46,148 bases of DNA. Source: Aquihabitans sp. (lineage in GTDB: Bacteria; Actinomycetota; Acidimicrobiia; Acidimicrobiales; Iamiaceae). The stretch lies in NCBI GenBank assembly GCA_025353965.1, contig JANXNS010000168.1:1-46148 (forward strand). Reading direction: 5' to 3'. The translations under genes and the position numbers were made by a program. Positions within the stretch are counted from its first letter, which is position 1. Every line of letters begins with the position of its first letter. A model generated the notes under the pieces. The model was given only the letters and a program-made list of their open reading frames with translations. It ran no database searches and was not told the origin of the DNA. Below are positions 14,817 through 23,380 of the stretch, one piece after another.

Positions 14817-15794
14817 CTACTGATCACCGGGCTCCAAACCAAGAGCGTCACCCATAGCCCGTAGGCTCTCCCACGCCAGTTCGGGTGGGAGACCGCCCAT
14901 CATCGGATGAATGGCGAGCGTGCCCCATTCCCCCAGCCCGTCGATCAACGAACGGAACCCGGCCGGGTTGACCACGGAATACTCGGGGTCGTCGCGGCTG
15001 GCCCCGCCATCTGGCTCGAAGCCTGTGGCCGACCCGGACGACGCCGCCCAGGCGCCATAGGACTGGCGCTCGTGGTCTACATAGGGGGTGACCGCGGCCC
15101 AGCCTGCGTCCACGTCTTCGCACACATGGACGAAACGGGGCCCGACAGCAGGCATGGAACCCCAGTCCGGGCCACCGCCCTCCAGCACTGCGAGCCGATA
15201 GGCCTCCCAGAATTCTGGCTTTGTGGGGAAGAAGAGGTCCGCTATTCGCGCCGCCCGGCGAGCCGCTCCCACCGACGCGCCACCGAGCAGGATCGGCGGG
15301 CGCGGTTCACGAAACGGCCTCGGGGTGACCCGAACTGTTCTCCCACGATGCTCAAACGGTTCACCCGTCCACGCCGCTTGCAGCGTCTGCACCGCCTCGA
15401 CCACCGCGGGGACCCGATCAGCCAAGTTCCGGCCGAACATAGCGAATTCTGATGGGACGTAACCGTTGGCCATTACCAACTCCAGCCGACCTCGGCTGAG
15501 CTGATCCACCACTGCAGCATCCTCGGCGATTCGCAGCGGGTCGTGAAGCGGTGCAATGAGCGCTGCCACCCGAATCTTGATCCGTGAGGTCCGGGCCGCA
15601 ACGGCGGCAGCAAACACCAGCGGAGAAGGTAGGCAACCGTCGTCGGCGCCGTGATGCTCCGACAGGGTGACCGCGAGAAGCCCGCGCTCCTCAGCCCACA
15701 CGATCTGATCCAGAGCCATGGCGTAACGATCAGCAAGTTTGGTGCCCGCGAACGCGGGATTGCGCAGGTCGTACCGGATCTCCAAGCGGGCCAT
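14817..15794 (-). CDS. Luciferase-like (LLM class) flavin-dependent oxidoreductase
   Basis: 325 residues, a TIM-barrel monooxygenase or F420/FMN oxidoreductase. It shows the family pattern: an early WAEERGLLAVTLSEHHG, the strand RIKIRVAALIAPLHDPLRIAEDAAVVDQLS, the family-typical SRGRLELVMANGY, and PPILLGGASVGAARRAAR. The cofactor (FMN or F420) and substrate cannot be told from sequence. It is 17 nt downstream of the zinc alcohol dehydrogenase on the same strand, so the two may be co-transcribed and act on related substrates. Start ATG at 15794. Confidence 0.88.
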   Translation of the reverse strand: MARLEIRYDLRNPAFAGTKLADRYAMALDQIVWAEERGLLAVTLSEHHGADDGCLPSPLVFAAAVAARTSRIKIRVAALIAPLHDPLRIAEDAAVVDQLSRGRLELVMANGYVPSEFAMFGRNLADRVPAVVEAVQTLQAAWTGEPFEHRGRTVRVTPRPFREPRPPILLGGASVGAARRAARIADLFFPTKPEFWEAYRLAVLEGGGPDWGSMPAVGPRFVHVCEDVDAGWAAVTPYVDHERQSYGAWAASSGSATGFEPDGGASRDDPEYSVVNPAGFRSLIDGLGEWGTLAIHPMMGGLPPELAWESLRAMGDALGLEPGDQ

Positions 15795-15811
15795 GAGAAC
15801 GCCGTTCTAGT

Positions 15812-16861
15812 TCAGGGCTGCACCACGGCCCGCCCCAACAGGGTTCCATCGTGAAGGGCGCCGTAGGCAGCGCCCACGTCATCAAGCGAGAACGGCTCCA
15901 CGTCGACCCGCAATCGACCTTGGCCGGCAAGCTCGATCACCGACCGTGCATCCGCCAGGTCTGAACCCTGGAAGGTGAACACCTCTCCGTCTCGTGGCAA
16001 GCCCGCAAACCACTGGCGGCGCAGCGTCCCACCGCCCGCCCCCACCAAGGCTAGGGCTCCGCCGGGGGCAACCAAGGAGGCGCCGAGACCAATGGTTGCA
16101 TCGGTGCCCACCACGTCTATGACCGCATCAATCGCGGCCCCGGCCACGACGTCCCGCACCACGTCACGCGTGGACTCATCCACCCCGTCGACCACGTGGT
16201 GAGCGCCCAGGTCCGTCGCAAGCGCCCGGCGGACGGGGTGAGGGTCGACGGCCACGATCTGTGCATCGGTGAGCGCCCGCAGCAGCTGCACCACGAATGA
16301 CCCGAGGCCACCGACGCCGAACACCACAACAAACCCGTCAGCGGCCACCCGGGGCAGTACCCGCCGAACCGCGTGATGCGACGTTGCGCCCGCGTCGGTT
16401 AGCGGACCAGCGATCGCAGGGTCCAGCGATCCCAGCGGGAACAGGACCCGCTCGGGGTGGTCGACCAGCACATACTCGGCCAGCCCCCCGTCGCGGCCAT
16501 AGCCCCGCCCGACCAAGCCGTCAGGGCAGGCGTTCTCCAAGCCCCGACGGCACCATCGGCATACGCCGCACGAGGCCGGAGAAGCCAAGGCGACCGGATC
16601 TCCTTCGAACCAGCCCACCACCCCGCGGCCAACGGCATCGACCCGGCCAGCCGTTTCATGTCCCAACGTGAACGGCGCCGACCAGCCGAGGGCCGCGCCC
16701 AACTCGGCTGGCATCTGTCCCATCGAGAAGTCGGAATGGCAAAGCCCGCAGCCAGCCACCCGAACCCGAACCTGCCCAATACCCGGCTCGGGCACGCGAA
16801 CACTGACGAGCTCCGCCGGGCTCAACCAGGAAGTGAGCCGGTAGGCCCGCATGGTGCTCAT
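15812..16861 (-). CDS. Zinc-dependent alcohol dehydrogenase (MDR family)
   Basis: About 349 residues. Medium-chain dehydrogenase/reductase layout: catalytic zinc motif GCGLCHSD, then GHETAGRVDAVG. The structural zinc lobe is CGVCRWCRRGLENAC, and the Rossmann fold shows GVGGLGSFVVQLL with VAVDPH after it, where Asp suggests NAD over NADP. It oxidises an alcohol or reduces an aldehyde; the substrate is unknown. The ORF track starts at a GTG at 16870; I prefer the ATG at 16861, and 16852 (MRAYRL) is also possible. It lies between the anti-sigma gene and the luciferase-like gene on the same strand, with gaps of about 30 and 17 nt. Confidence 0.9.
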   Translation of the reverse strand: MSTMRAYRLTSWLSPAELVSVRVPEPGIGQVRVRVAGCGLCHSDFSMGQMPAELGAALGWSAPFTLGHETAGRVDAVGRGVVGWFEGDPVALASPASCGVCRWCRRGLENACPDGLVGRGYGRDGGLAEYVLVDHPERVLFPLGSLDPAIAGPLTDAGATSHHAVRRVLPRVAADGFVVVFGVGGLGSFVVQLLRALTDAQIVAVDPHPVRRALATDLGAHHVVDGVDESTRDVVRDVVAGAAIDAVIDVVGTDATIGLGASLVAPGGALALVGAGGGTLRRQWFAGLPRDGEVFTFQGSDLADARSVIELAGQGRLRVDVEPFSLDDVGAAYGALHDGTLLGRAVVQP

Positions 16862-16891
16862 CGGGGCCACCGTAGGCCCCGCAACCCACCC

Positions 16892-17644
16892 TTAGGAGAC
16901 CTTGCCCGACATCACCGCAGGTTGTTTGGACGCCAACACGCCAGGAGCCTGCTCCTTGGTAACGGCAAAGGCTTGGACCGCTTTGATCTGGCTGGGATCA
17001 ACTTGAAAGTTGACCACCTCGGTCCCGCCGTCGAACGTCCCGAGCGACAGTACGACGCCATCGACTTGGCCCCAGAGTTGGTACAGCTGGTTCGTCCCGG
17101 CATCGGGCAGATCGTGCGAGACCAGATACCCCTTACCTGAGGGTTCCACCACTGCTTGGGCGCCGCTGTTGGAGTCCGCCCCAATAAGACGAACCTGCAG
17201 GGCCTGATCACCTGGCTGCGAGGTGACCGGCGACGTAGCGCCATTGCGATCCAAGGCCACGAACCCGACGACAGCCAGCAACATCGCCGCAGCCGCAACC
17301 ACCGCGGCGAAGGTGCGCAGGCGAACCGTGCGCCTGCTCGACAGCGAGACCACCGGCGCCAAGCCAACCAACGCAGGTTCCGCACCGGCGGGCGGCGTGA
17401 TCGACATCCGCAAGGGAGGAGCCGGCGGGGAAAGCTCAGCCAGGATTTTGTCCCAGACACCCTCAGGGGCATCGGTGCCCGAATGCGACAGGAACGACGC
17501 CACCTCGCGGTGCTCCATTACCTCAGCAGTACACCAAGGGCACGTACGCAGGTGAACCTCAACCCGGTCTCGCTCCGCTACTTCAAGAGCGTCCAAGGAA
17601 TAGGCGCCCAACAGCTCCGAGAAGTCATCGTGAAACGCGCTCAT
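16892..17644 (-). CDS. Anti-sigma factor, RskA-like
   Basis: 250 residues from the ATG at 17644, which overlaps the sigma factor stop (ATGA). The N-terminal anti-sigma domain has a zinc-finger pattern HLRTCPWC (H31, C35, C38). One membrane helix (about residues 100-120, FAAVVAAAAMLLAVVGFVAL) leads to an extracytoplasmic RskA C-terminal domain with the typical YQLWGQVDGVVLSLGTF. It should hold the ECF sigma factor inactive at the membrane until an outside signal triggers proteolysis. The 324-residue ORF in the track includes out-of-gene sequence from the sigma gene. Confidence 0.9.
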   Translation of the reverse strand: MSAFHDDFSELLGAYSLDALEVAERDRVEVHLRTCPWCTAEVMEHREVASFLSHSGTDAPEGVWDKILAELSPPAPPLRMSITPPAGAEPALVGLAPVVSLSSRRTVRLRTFAAVVAAAAMLLAVVGFVALDRNGATSPVTSQPGDQALQVRLIGADSNSGAQAVVEPSGKGYLVSHDLPDAGTNQLYQLWGQVDGVVLSLGTFDGGTEVVNFQVDPSQIKAVQAFAVTKEQAPGVLASKQPAVMSGKVS

Positions 17645-18306
17645 TGGTCTTCCCCGAGGGTGACGCCGGAATCGACGAGGTCGCTCCGGAGATGTTTCAG
17701 ACCCGATCGGATACGGCTCTTGACCGTTCCTTCGGGTTCGTCCAAGATCGCCGCGACCTCGCGATACGTGTGACCGCCGAGGTAAGCGAGACGGATGGCC
17801 TCCCGCTCGATCTCGGGGAGTTTGCCAATGGCATCGCGCACTTGGTCGGCAACGGTGAGGTCCCACACTTCGCGTTCGAGGTCGTAACCCGACTCTGCGG
17901 TGCGCCGAAGGTCATTCTCTTCACGCCGGCGGCGAGACGACTCCGACCGGAGCAAGTCGACCGAACGACCATGGCACTGAGCCAAGAGATACGAACGCAA
18001 CGATCCGCGCCCAGGATCGAACTTGTCGGGATCATTCCAGAGGCGCAAGAACACTTCTTGAACGATCTCCTCAGCCAGCGCCGCCTCAGCCAGGAGCCGG
18101 CGGGCCAACCCGAATACAGCCCCGGCATGGCGGCGGTAGGCCTCAGCCAGCGCATCCTGGTTGTAGCGGCTGATAGCCACCACGATCCCGGCATCGCTGG
18201 TTTCACTCAAAAGTGGACTCACGTTGTCTGCTTCATTGCCCCTAGATACGGAGCCACCGCCGGTCTTGGATGACGGATCCGACGCAGGCGGTGGCGGCTC
18301 GGTCAC
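17641..18306 (-). CDS. ECF RNA polymerase sigma factor (SigK-like)
   Basis: 221 residues from the GTG at 18306, which overlaps the stop of the TrmA-like gene by four bases (GTGA). Region 2 reads AEEIVQEVFLRLWNDPDKFDPGRGSLRSYLL, and region 4 has IGKLPEIEREAIRLAYLGGHTYREVA with the recognition helix around EPEGTVKSRIRSGLKHLR. There is no C-terminal extension. The anti-sigma gene follows with overlap. The combination with a RskA-type partner suggests a SigK/SigL-like group. The first 40 residues are acidic and disordered, so a later start (VSPLLSE) is possible. Promoters recognised are unknown. Confidence 0.9.
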   Translation of the reverse strand: MTEPPPPASDPSSKTGGGSVSRGNEADNVSPLLSETSDAGIVVAISRYNQDALAEAYRRHAGAVFGLARRLLAEAALAEEIVQEVFLRLWNDPDKFDPGRGSLRSYLLAQCHGRSVDLLRSESSRRRREENDLRRTAESGYDLEREVWDLTVADQVRDAIGKLPEIEREAIRLAYLGGHTYREVAAILDEPEGTVKSRIRSGLKHLRSDLVDSGVTLGEDQ

Positions 18307-19520
18307 GAGGAGAGCTTGGCGGATGTCGACTCTTTCACAAACCCGGACACAACCTCTATCTGGCCGGTGTGGCCGAAGAGGTCCAGGACCGTTGACCCGA
18401 CGTGAACGTAACCAGCGTCGGCCAGAAGCCCAGCGTCTCGGCCCAGCGCAGCTGGATCGCAGCTCACCAGGACGCAGAGGTCTGCACCCGTGGCCACCAC
18501 GGCCCGGATCCCCTCTGCAGCCAGACCGCTCCGCGCCGGGTCGGCCACCACAATGTCGGCCGGACCCGGTCGCCACCGGCCCAGGGCGACCTTCACGAAC
18601 CGAGCATCGGTGTCGGCCAGGTTATGGCGGGCATCGGCCACCGCCGACGCACTGCGCTCCACCCCGACAACTGAGCGACCAGCTCCGACCGTGCCCGCGA
18701 AGAGGCCAACGCCCGAACATAGGTCGACCAAGCGGGCGCCGTCAGGGGCAAACCGTTGGATGAACGCGTCTACCTCGGTCACCAATGCCTCCGCTCCTTC
18801 CGGGCTGGCCTGGAAGAACGAACCGGCCGACACTCGCCACGTGCGGCCTGCCACTTCCTCGTGGAACCAGGCCCGATGCCCCTTGCCCAACTCATCGGTC
18901 CCTACCACGGTGACCCCCGCCGGAACCCGGACGCCGGTGGCCTTTGGACTGACCACTACGAGCCGCTCACCGGTTCGAGCACCAACCCGAATGGTGACTT
19001 CCTCGGCTTGACCGAACCAACCGTTGGCCACGATTTCTTCTACCAACGGATGCGCTATCAAGCAGGAGTCCACGGCAACGGGGTCATGCGAACGACGGCG
19101 ACGGAAGGCGAAGTGGCCCTCAAGGTCTGTCGTGCCGCGCACGGTGGTCCGCAGCCGTTCCGCAGGCAGTTCGACCCCCGCCCGCACCTCAGGGTTGGCG
19201 ATGCCTCCGGTCCGTTGAAGTACCTCGGCGACCTGTTGAAGCCGCAGGCGGCGCTGCGCAGCGATGGCCAGGTGTTGCCAATCGCAACCGCCACACCCGT
19301 CCTCAACGTGTGGGCACGGGGGCTGCACCCGATCAGGCGACCGCTCAACAACCCCAACGACCAAACCGCGCGCGAACGACTTGCGCTCGTCTACGAGCTC
19401 GACCAAGACCGTCTCATCAGGCCCCGCACCCGACACGAAGACCACACGGCCGGACGGCTCACGGGCAACGGCCTCGCCGCCAACAGCCATCCCCGTGGTA
19501 CGTAGTTCCAAGACCGTCAC
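18303..19520 (-). CDS. TrmA/RumA-family RNA (uracil-5-)-methyltransferase
   Basis: 405 residues from a GTG at 19520; the longer ORF in the track is a shadow across rpe. It begins with a TRAM-like beta domain (ELRTTGMAVGGEAVAREPSGRVVFV). A [4Fe-4S] motif follows, CPHVEDGCGGCDWQHL at about residue 70. The SAM fold has LVDLCSGVGLFAG. The catalytic Cys loop is VLVSCDPAALGRD at about 352, and DLFGHTGQIEVV lies near the end, where the family's general-base Glu is present. It methylates U in tRNA or rRNA; the exact site is not readable. Its stop overlaps the ECF sigma start, an unusual coupling. It is divergent from rpe with a 49-nt gap. Confidence 0.88.
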   Translation of the reverse strand: MTVLELRTTGMAVGGEAVAREPSGRVVFVSGAGPDETVLVELVDERKSFARGLVVGVVERSPDRVQPPCPHVEDGCGGCDWQHLAIAAQRRLRLQQVAEVLQRTGGIANPEVRAGVELPAERLRTTVRGTTDLEGHFAFRRRRSHDPVAVDSCLIAHPLVEEIVANGWFGQAEEVTIRVGARTGERLVVVSPKATGVRVPAGVTVVGTDELGKGHRAWFHEEVAGRTWRVSAGSFFQASPEGAEALVTEVDAFIQRFAPDGARLVDLCSGVGLFAGTVGAGRSVVGVERSASAVADARHNLADTDARFVKVALGRWRPGPADIVVADPARSGLAAEGIRAVVATGADLCVLVSCDPAALGRDAGLLADAGYVHVGSTVLDLFGHTGQIEVVSGFVKESTSAKLSS

Positions 19521-19569
19521 AGCGCAACAGCCTACTGGGACTGGGCCATCGCTCTCGTAGGGTGTCGCG

Positions 19570-20271
19570 GTGCCAACCGATGCTGCGCCCCGTCCCATTC
19601 TCATCGCCCCCTCCGTGCTCCCCGCAGATTTCTCCAAGCTCGGTGAAGAATGCCAAGCCCTGGAGGAAGCAGGGGTGGACCGCATCCAGTGGGACGTCAT
19701 GGATGGCCAGTTCGTGCCCAACCTGACCTTCGGCCCAGATGTCATTGCCGCCTGCCGTCCCCACGTCGATCTTCTGTTCGAAGCCCACCTCATGGTGAAT
19801 ACCCCCGAGGTACTTCTCGAACGGTATGTAGAAGCGGGTTGCGGCCTGATCATCATCCACGCGGAATCGACGATCCACCTGCACCGATGCCTCGGCCAGG
19901 TGCGAGACGCCGGGGCCCGGGCGGCTGTTGCCCTCAACCCGTCGACGCCAATCGAGCAAGTGGAGAACGTCCTCGACCTCCTGGACATGGTTTTGATCAT
20001 GACCATCAACCCAGGCTTCGGTGGCCAGCCGTACCTCCCCAGCATGGAGCCCAAGCTCACCGCTCTGCGGCGGGTGATTCTGGAGCGCGGTCTCGACATC
20101 GATATTGAGGTCGACGGTGGCATCGGTCCCACAACCATCAGCGGAGCCACCGCAGCCGGAGCCAACGTGCTGGTGGCCGGGTCGGCGCTGTACCGCGACC
20201 CCCAAGGCCTGGGCCACGCCGTGGCGGACCTCCGGGCCCGAGCAGAAGCCGCCCAAGCAGGCCAGTCCTAA
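19570..20271 (+). CDS. rpe: Ribulose-phosphate 3-epimerase
   Basis: 233 residues from a GTG start. Interconverts ribulose 5-phosphate and xylulose 5-phosphate in the pentose phosphate pathway. Clear TIM-barrel motifs: IAPSVLPADF, then QWDVMDGQFVPNLTFGP, FEAHLMV, and NPGFGGQPYLPSM. The last is DIEVDGGIGPTTI with the phosphate-binding GANVLVAGSALY. Catalytic acids in WDVMDG and VDGG are present. It is followed by the AddB-like gene after 64 nt on the same strand. Confidence 0.96.
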   Translation: MPTDAAPRPILIAPSVLPADFSKLGEECQALEEAGVDRIQWDVMDGQFVPNLTFGPDVIAACRPHVDLLFEAHLMVNTPEVLLERYVEAGCGLIIIHAESTIHLHRCLGQVRDAGARAAVALNPSTPIEQVENVLDLLDMVLIMTINPGFGGQPYLPSMEPKLTALRRVILERGLDIDIEVDGGIGPTTISGATAAGANVLVAGSALYRDPQGLGHAVADLRARAEAAQAGQS

Positions 20272-20335
20272 CTTTCGTGGTCCTCGGGTACGGCGGCTCG
20301 CCCACGATGTCACCCGGGTTGCGTACCCTTCGATC

Positions 20336-23300
20336 ATGACCACCGGCGGCACCCGCACCCTTCAAGCCGCCGCTGGTCGGCCCGCTCTTCTCGTACTGGT
20401 CGAGGAGATCGAGACCGCCAAGGCCGGAGATCCTCTGGCCCCCGTCACCGTGCTGGTCCCATCGGCCGCGGCCGGGCTCTCGCTACGCCGGCTGCTCGGC
20501 TCTGGGGCGATCACCCCGCGTTCCGGGCAGTGTGGCCTGCTCAACGTCCGGTTCCTGCCGGTGGCGCGGGTCACCGAACTCATCGGCTCGCCAAGCCTGG
20601 CCGCAGAGGGCCGGAGGCTACTCACCGGGGCGGCCCGAGCAGAAGCTATTCGGGTCAGCTTGCAAGAGGCCCCCGGTGCCTTTGAGTCAGTGGCAGAACA
20701 CCCGAGCACGGAACGAGTCCTGGAGCAAACGTTTGCGGATTTGCGGGCCGCCCTGCCGGAGACATTGGTCCGCCTCGCCGCTCAGAGTCCCCGAGCCGCA
20801 GACGTCGTGCGGCTCTTTGAGGCCGCGCAGGCCCGGCTGGCCTCGCGTTGGTATGACAACCACGATCAGTATCAACGCGCGCTGGAGGTCATCACGGGCC
20901 GCCACCCCGATCATGGTTCGCTCACTGATCTCGGAGTAATGGTGGTGTACGCCGCTCGCCCCGCAGACCGAGAAGCCAGAGCCCTGGCGAACGCTCTTGG
21001 GCCCCGAGCGGTGATCCTGGATGCCCGTACCGACCCGGCTCCGGTTGGCACCCACATCGTGAGCACATCAGACGGCGACGACGAGGTCCGGGCTATCGCC
21101 CGGGAAATCGTCAGCTTGGCGCGCCACGGGGTTCCCCTTCACCGGATCGCCGTTGCTCACCCAGGTGCCGGGTACCCCCGGCTCCTCCACCAATGCTTGG
21201 ACGCCGCCGGCATTCCCCACAATGGCCCTGGCATCCGCACCCTCGCCACCACCGTGCCAGGGAACACCTTGCTGGGCGCTCTGGCTCTCCCCGATCACGG
21301 TTTCCGGCGAGATGGCGTCATGGCGTGGCTGGCGTCGGCGCCGGTCCTGGAGCCAGCTACCGGTCGGCCGGTCCCGGGTGCTCAGTGGGACGCGCTCTCC
21401 CGCCGCGCTGGCGTTGTCGGCGGCGCCAAGCATTGGGAGGACAGGCTCGAACGCCTGCGCGTTGACCTGGTGGACCGCTCGAAGACCGCCGTATCCGAGG
21501 GCGATGACAGCCGAGCAGAACGAGCCGGGCGCAGTATCGAACAGGTTGCCCGGCTGCGCACCTTCGTGGCCGACTTGTCTCAGGAATTGGCCGTTACGGA
21601 CCGACGGACCTGGGCGGATCACGCCCGCTGGGCCCGGCGGCTCTTAGACCGCCACCTGGGTTCCGCCCATCAACGCCGGGCGTGGCCAGACCGAGATCAA
21701 GCGGCGTGGGACCAAGTGCAGGGCGCGCTGGACGGCCTCGCTGGTCTAGACGAGCTGGGCCCCCCGCCAGACCTGGCCACCTTCCGCCGGGCCGTGGAGA
21801 GGGACCTGTCGCGCCCCGCCGAGCGGATCGGCAGTTTTGGCGATGGTGTCCTGATCGCCGCCATCCCCGCCATGCGGGGGTTCGACCTCGATGCGGTCAT
21901 TGTGGCCGGCCTGGCCGAAGGGCTGTGGCCCGGCAAGGCCCGAGATCACCCACTTCTCCCCGACGGGGAACGGGCTGCCGCCGGCGCAGAACTCGTCCGC
22001 CCCGATGCCATGGCCGAACAACGAGAAGCACTCCATCAGGCGTTGGCCGCCGCCAGCCACTACCGGATCTTGTCGGTCCCCCGAGCGGACCTAGGCACCG
22101 GTCGCGAGCTACTCCCGTCGCGCTGGCTGCTCGACACTGCCTCTGCCTTGGCCGGGCGCCGGGTCAGCGGCGGCCACCTCGAGGCCTTGGCCTCCAACCC
22201 CGCCGTCACCGTGGTCGGATCATTCGTTGCCGGCATTTCTGGGTCCTCACCCGCGTCCCTCTTCGATCATGACCTGGGCCGGCTTCAGCATTGGTGGGCA
22301 TCGGGCGGTTCACCTTCGGATCACCCGTTGGCCAAGAGCCGCCCCCGCCTCGGTGCCGGTTGGGCCGCCATGTCCGCCCGGTCCAATGGCGGCTTCAGTG
22401 CCCACGAAGGCCTGGTCGACCCAACTGCGGTTCCCGCCTTGGACCCGGGCCGACCCCTCTCCCCTACGGCCCTGGAAACCTACGCCGAGTGCCCTCGTAG
22501 ATACTTTCTCGGCAAGGTGCTTCACGTCACCGGCGCCGACCGCCCCGAGGACATCAACCAAATCAGTCCGGCCGAGCGGGGCACGCTCGTCCACGTCATC
22601 TTGGAGGACTACATCTCCGAGGTGATCGGCGGCGCCGACCGCTCCCTTCCTCGGCTACTGGAGATCGCCGCACGACATTTCACTGAAGTGGAAGGCCGCG
22701 GCCTCACGGGCCGCCCGCTGCGCTGGCACTACGACCAGCAAGTGATCGAGCGAGAACTGGCCTGGTTCCACCGGGTTGATGACCTTGAGCCCATTGCCAC
22801 CGAGTTGGCCTTCGGTATGGCTGGCGAGACACCCGTATCGATCGAACTGCGCAGTGGCCGACGCCTTGCGTTCAAAGGCAAGGCTGACCGCGTGGACCTT
22901 GACCCCGCAACCGGAGACCTCGTCGTCACGGACTACAAAACCGGCAGTAGCTACGCGTTCAAGGATCTGGCCCAAACCTGGATTGCGAGGGGTACCAAGC
23001 TTCAGCTGCCTACCTACGGGTTGGCCGCATCGTTGCGCTACGCCACCCCCGGGCAAAGGGTCCGCACCCGCTACTGGTTCACCTCGGAACGCGGCCGGTT
23101 CGAGGAAATCGGGTACAACCTGAACCAAGAAAAACTAGACCGATTCACCGCCGCACTGGACGTGATCGTGGCTGGCATCACCGGAGGCCGGTTCCCGGCC
23201 CGGCCTGGGCCCGTTCGCAACTGGCCAGACAACGGCAGCTTCGAAAACTGCGTCTACTGCGATTTCCACCAGGTATGCCCGACCGATCGGGGCCGAGCCT

Positions 23301-23380
23301 GGGCAAGGGTTCGGCTCGACCCTTCGCTGGATGACTACCGAAACTTGGCCGAGCCCGACACCGCAGGGGTCGAGCCATGA
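20336..23380 (+). CDS. AddB-type helicase-nuclease subunit
   Basis: 1014 residues from ATG 20336; the track's longer ORF starts inside rpe. The N-terminal UvrD-like region lacks a recognisable Walker A (it reads LVPSAAAGLSLRRLL), so the motor is probably inactive, as expected for an AddB-type subunit. The C-terminal RecB-type nuclease has AFKGKADRVDLDP (about 847) and VVTDYKTG (about 865). Four cysteines for an Fe-S staple are present: ECPRRYF (about 719) and CVYCDFHQVCP (about 973-982). Its stop overlaps the AddA-like start by ATGA. The pair should process double-strand breaks for RecA loading. Mycobacterial AdnAB is the alternative comparison. Confidence 0.85.
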   Translation: MTTGGTRTLQAAAGRPALLVLVEEIETAKAGDPLAPVTVLVPSAAAGLSLRRLLGSGAITPRSGQCGLLNVRFLPVARVTELIGSPSLAAEGRRLLTGAARAEAIRVSLQEAPGAFESVAEHPSTERVLEQTFADLRAALPETLVRLAAQSPRAADVVRLFEAAQARLASRWYDNHDQYQRALEVITGRHPDHGSLTDLGVMVVYAARPADREARALANALGPRAVILDARTDPAPVGTHIVSTSDGDDEVRAIAREIVSLARHGVPLHRIAVAHPGAGYPRLLHQCLDAAGIPHNGPGIRTLATTVPGNTLLGALALPDHGFRRDGVMAWLASAPVLEPATGRPVPGAQWDALSRRAGVVGGAKHWEDRLERLRVDLVDRSKTAVSEGDDSRAERAGRSIEQVARLRTFVADLSQELAVTDRRTWADHARWARRLLDRHLGSAHQRRAWPDRDQAAWDQVQGALDGLAGLDELGPPPDLATFRRAVERDLSRPAERIGSFGDGVLIAAIPAMRGFDLDAVIVAGLAEGLWPGKARDHPLLPDGERAAAGAELVRPDAMAEQREALHQALAAASHYRILSVPRADLGTGRELLPSRWLLDTASALAGRRVSGGHLEALASNPAVTVVGSFVAGISGSSPASLFDHDLGRLQHWWASGGSPSDHPLAKSRPRLGAGWAAMSARSNGGFSAHEGLVDPTAVPALDPGRPLSPTALETYAECPRRYFLGKVLHVTGADRPEDINQISPAERGTLVHVILEDYISEVIGGADRSLPRLLEIAARHFTEVEGRGLTGRPLRWHYDQQVIERELAWFHRVDDLEPIATELAFGMAGETPVSIELRSGRRLAFKGKADRVDLDPATGDLVVTDYKTGSSYAFKDLAQTWIARGTKLQLPTYGLAASLRYATPGQRVRTRYWFTSERGRFEEIGYNLNQEKLDRFTAALDVIVAGITGGRFPARPGPVRNWPDNGSFENCVYCDFHQVCPTDRGRAWARVRLDPSLDDYRNLAEPDTAGVEP

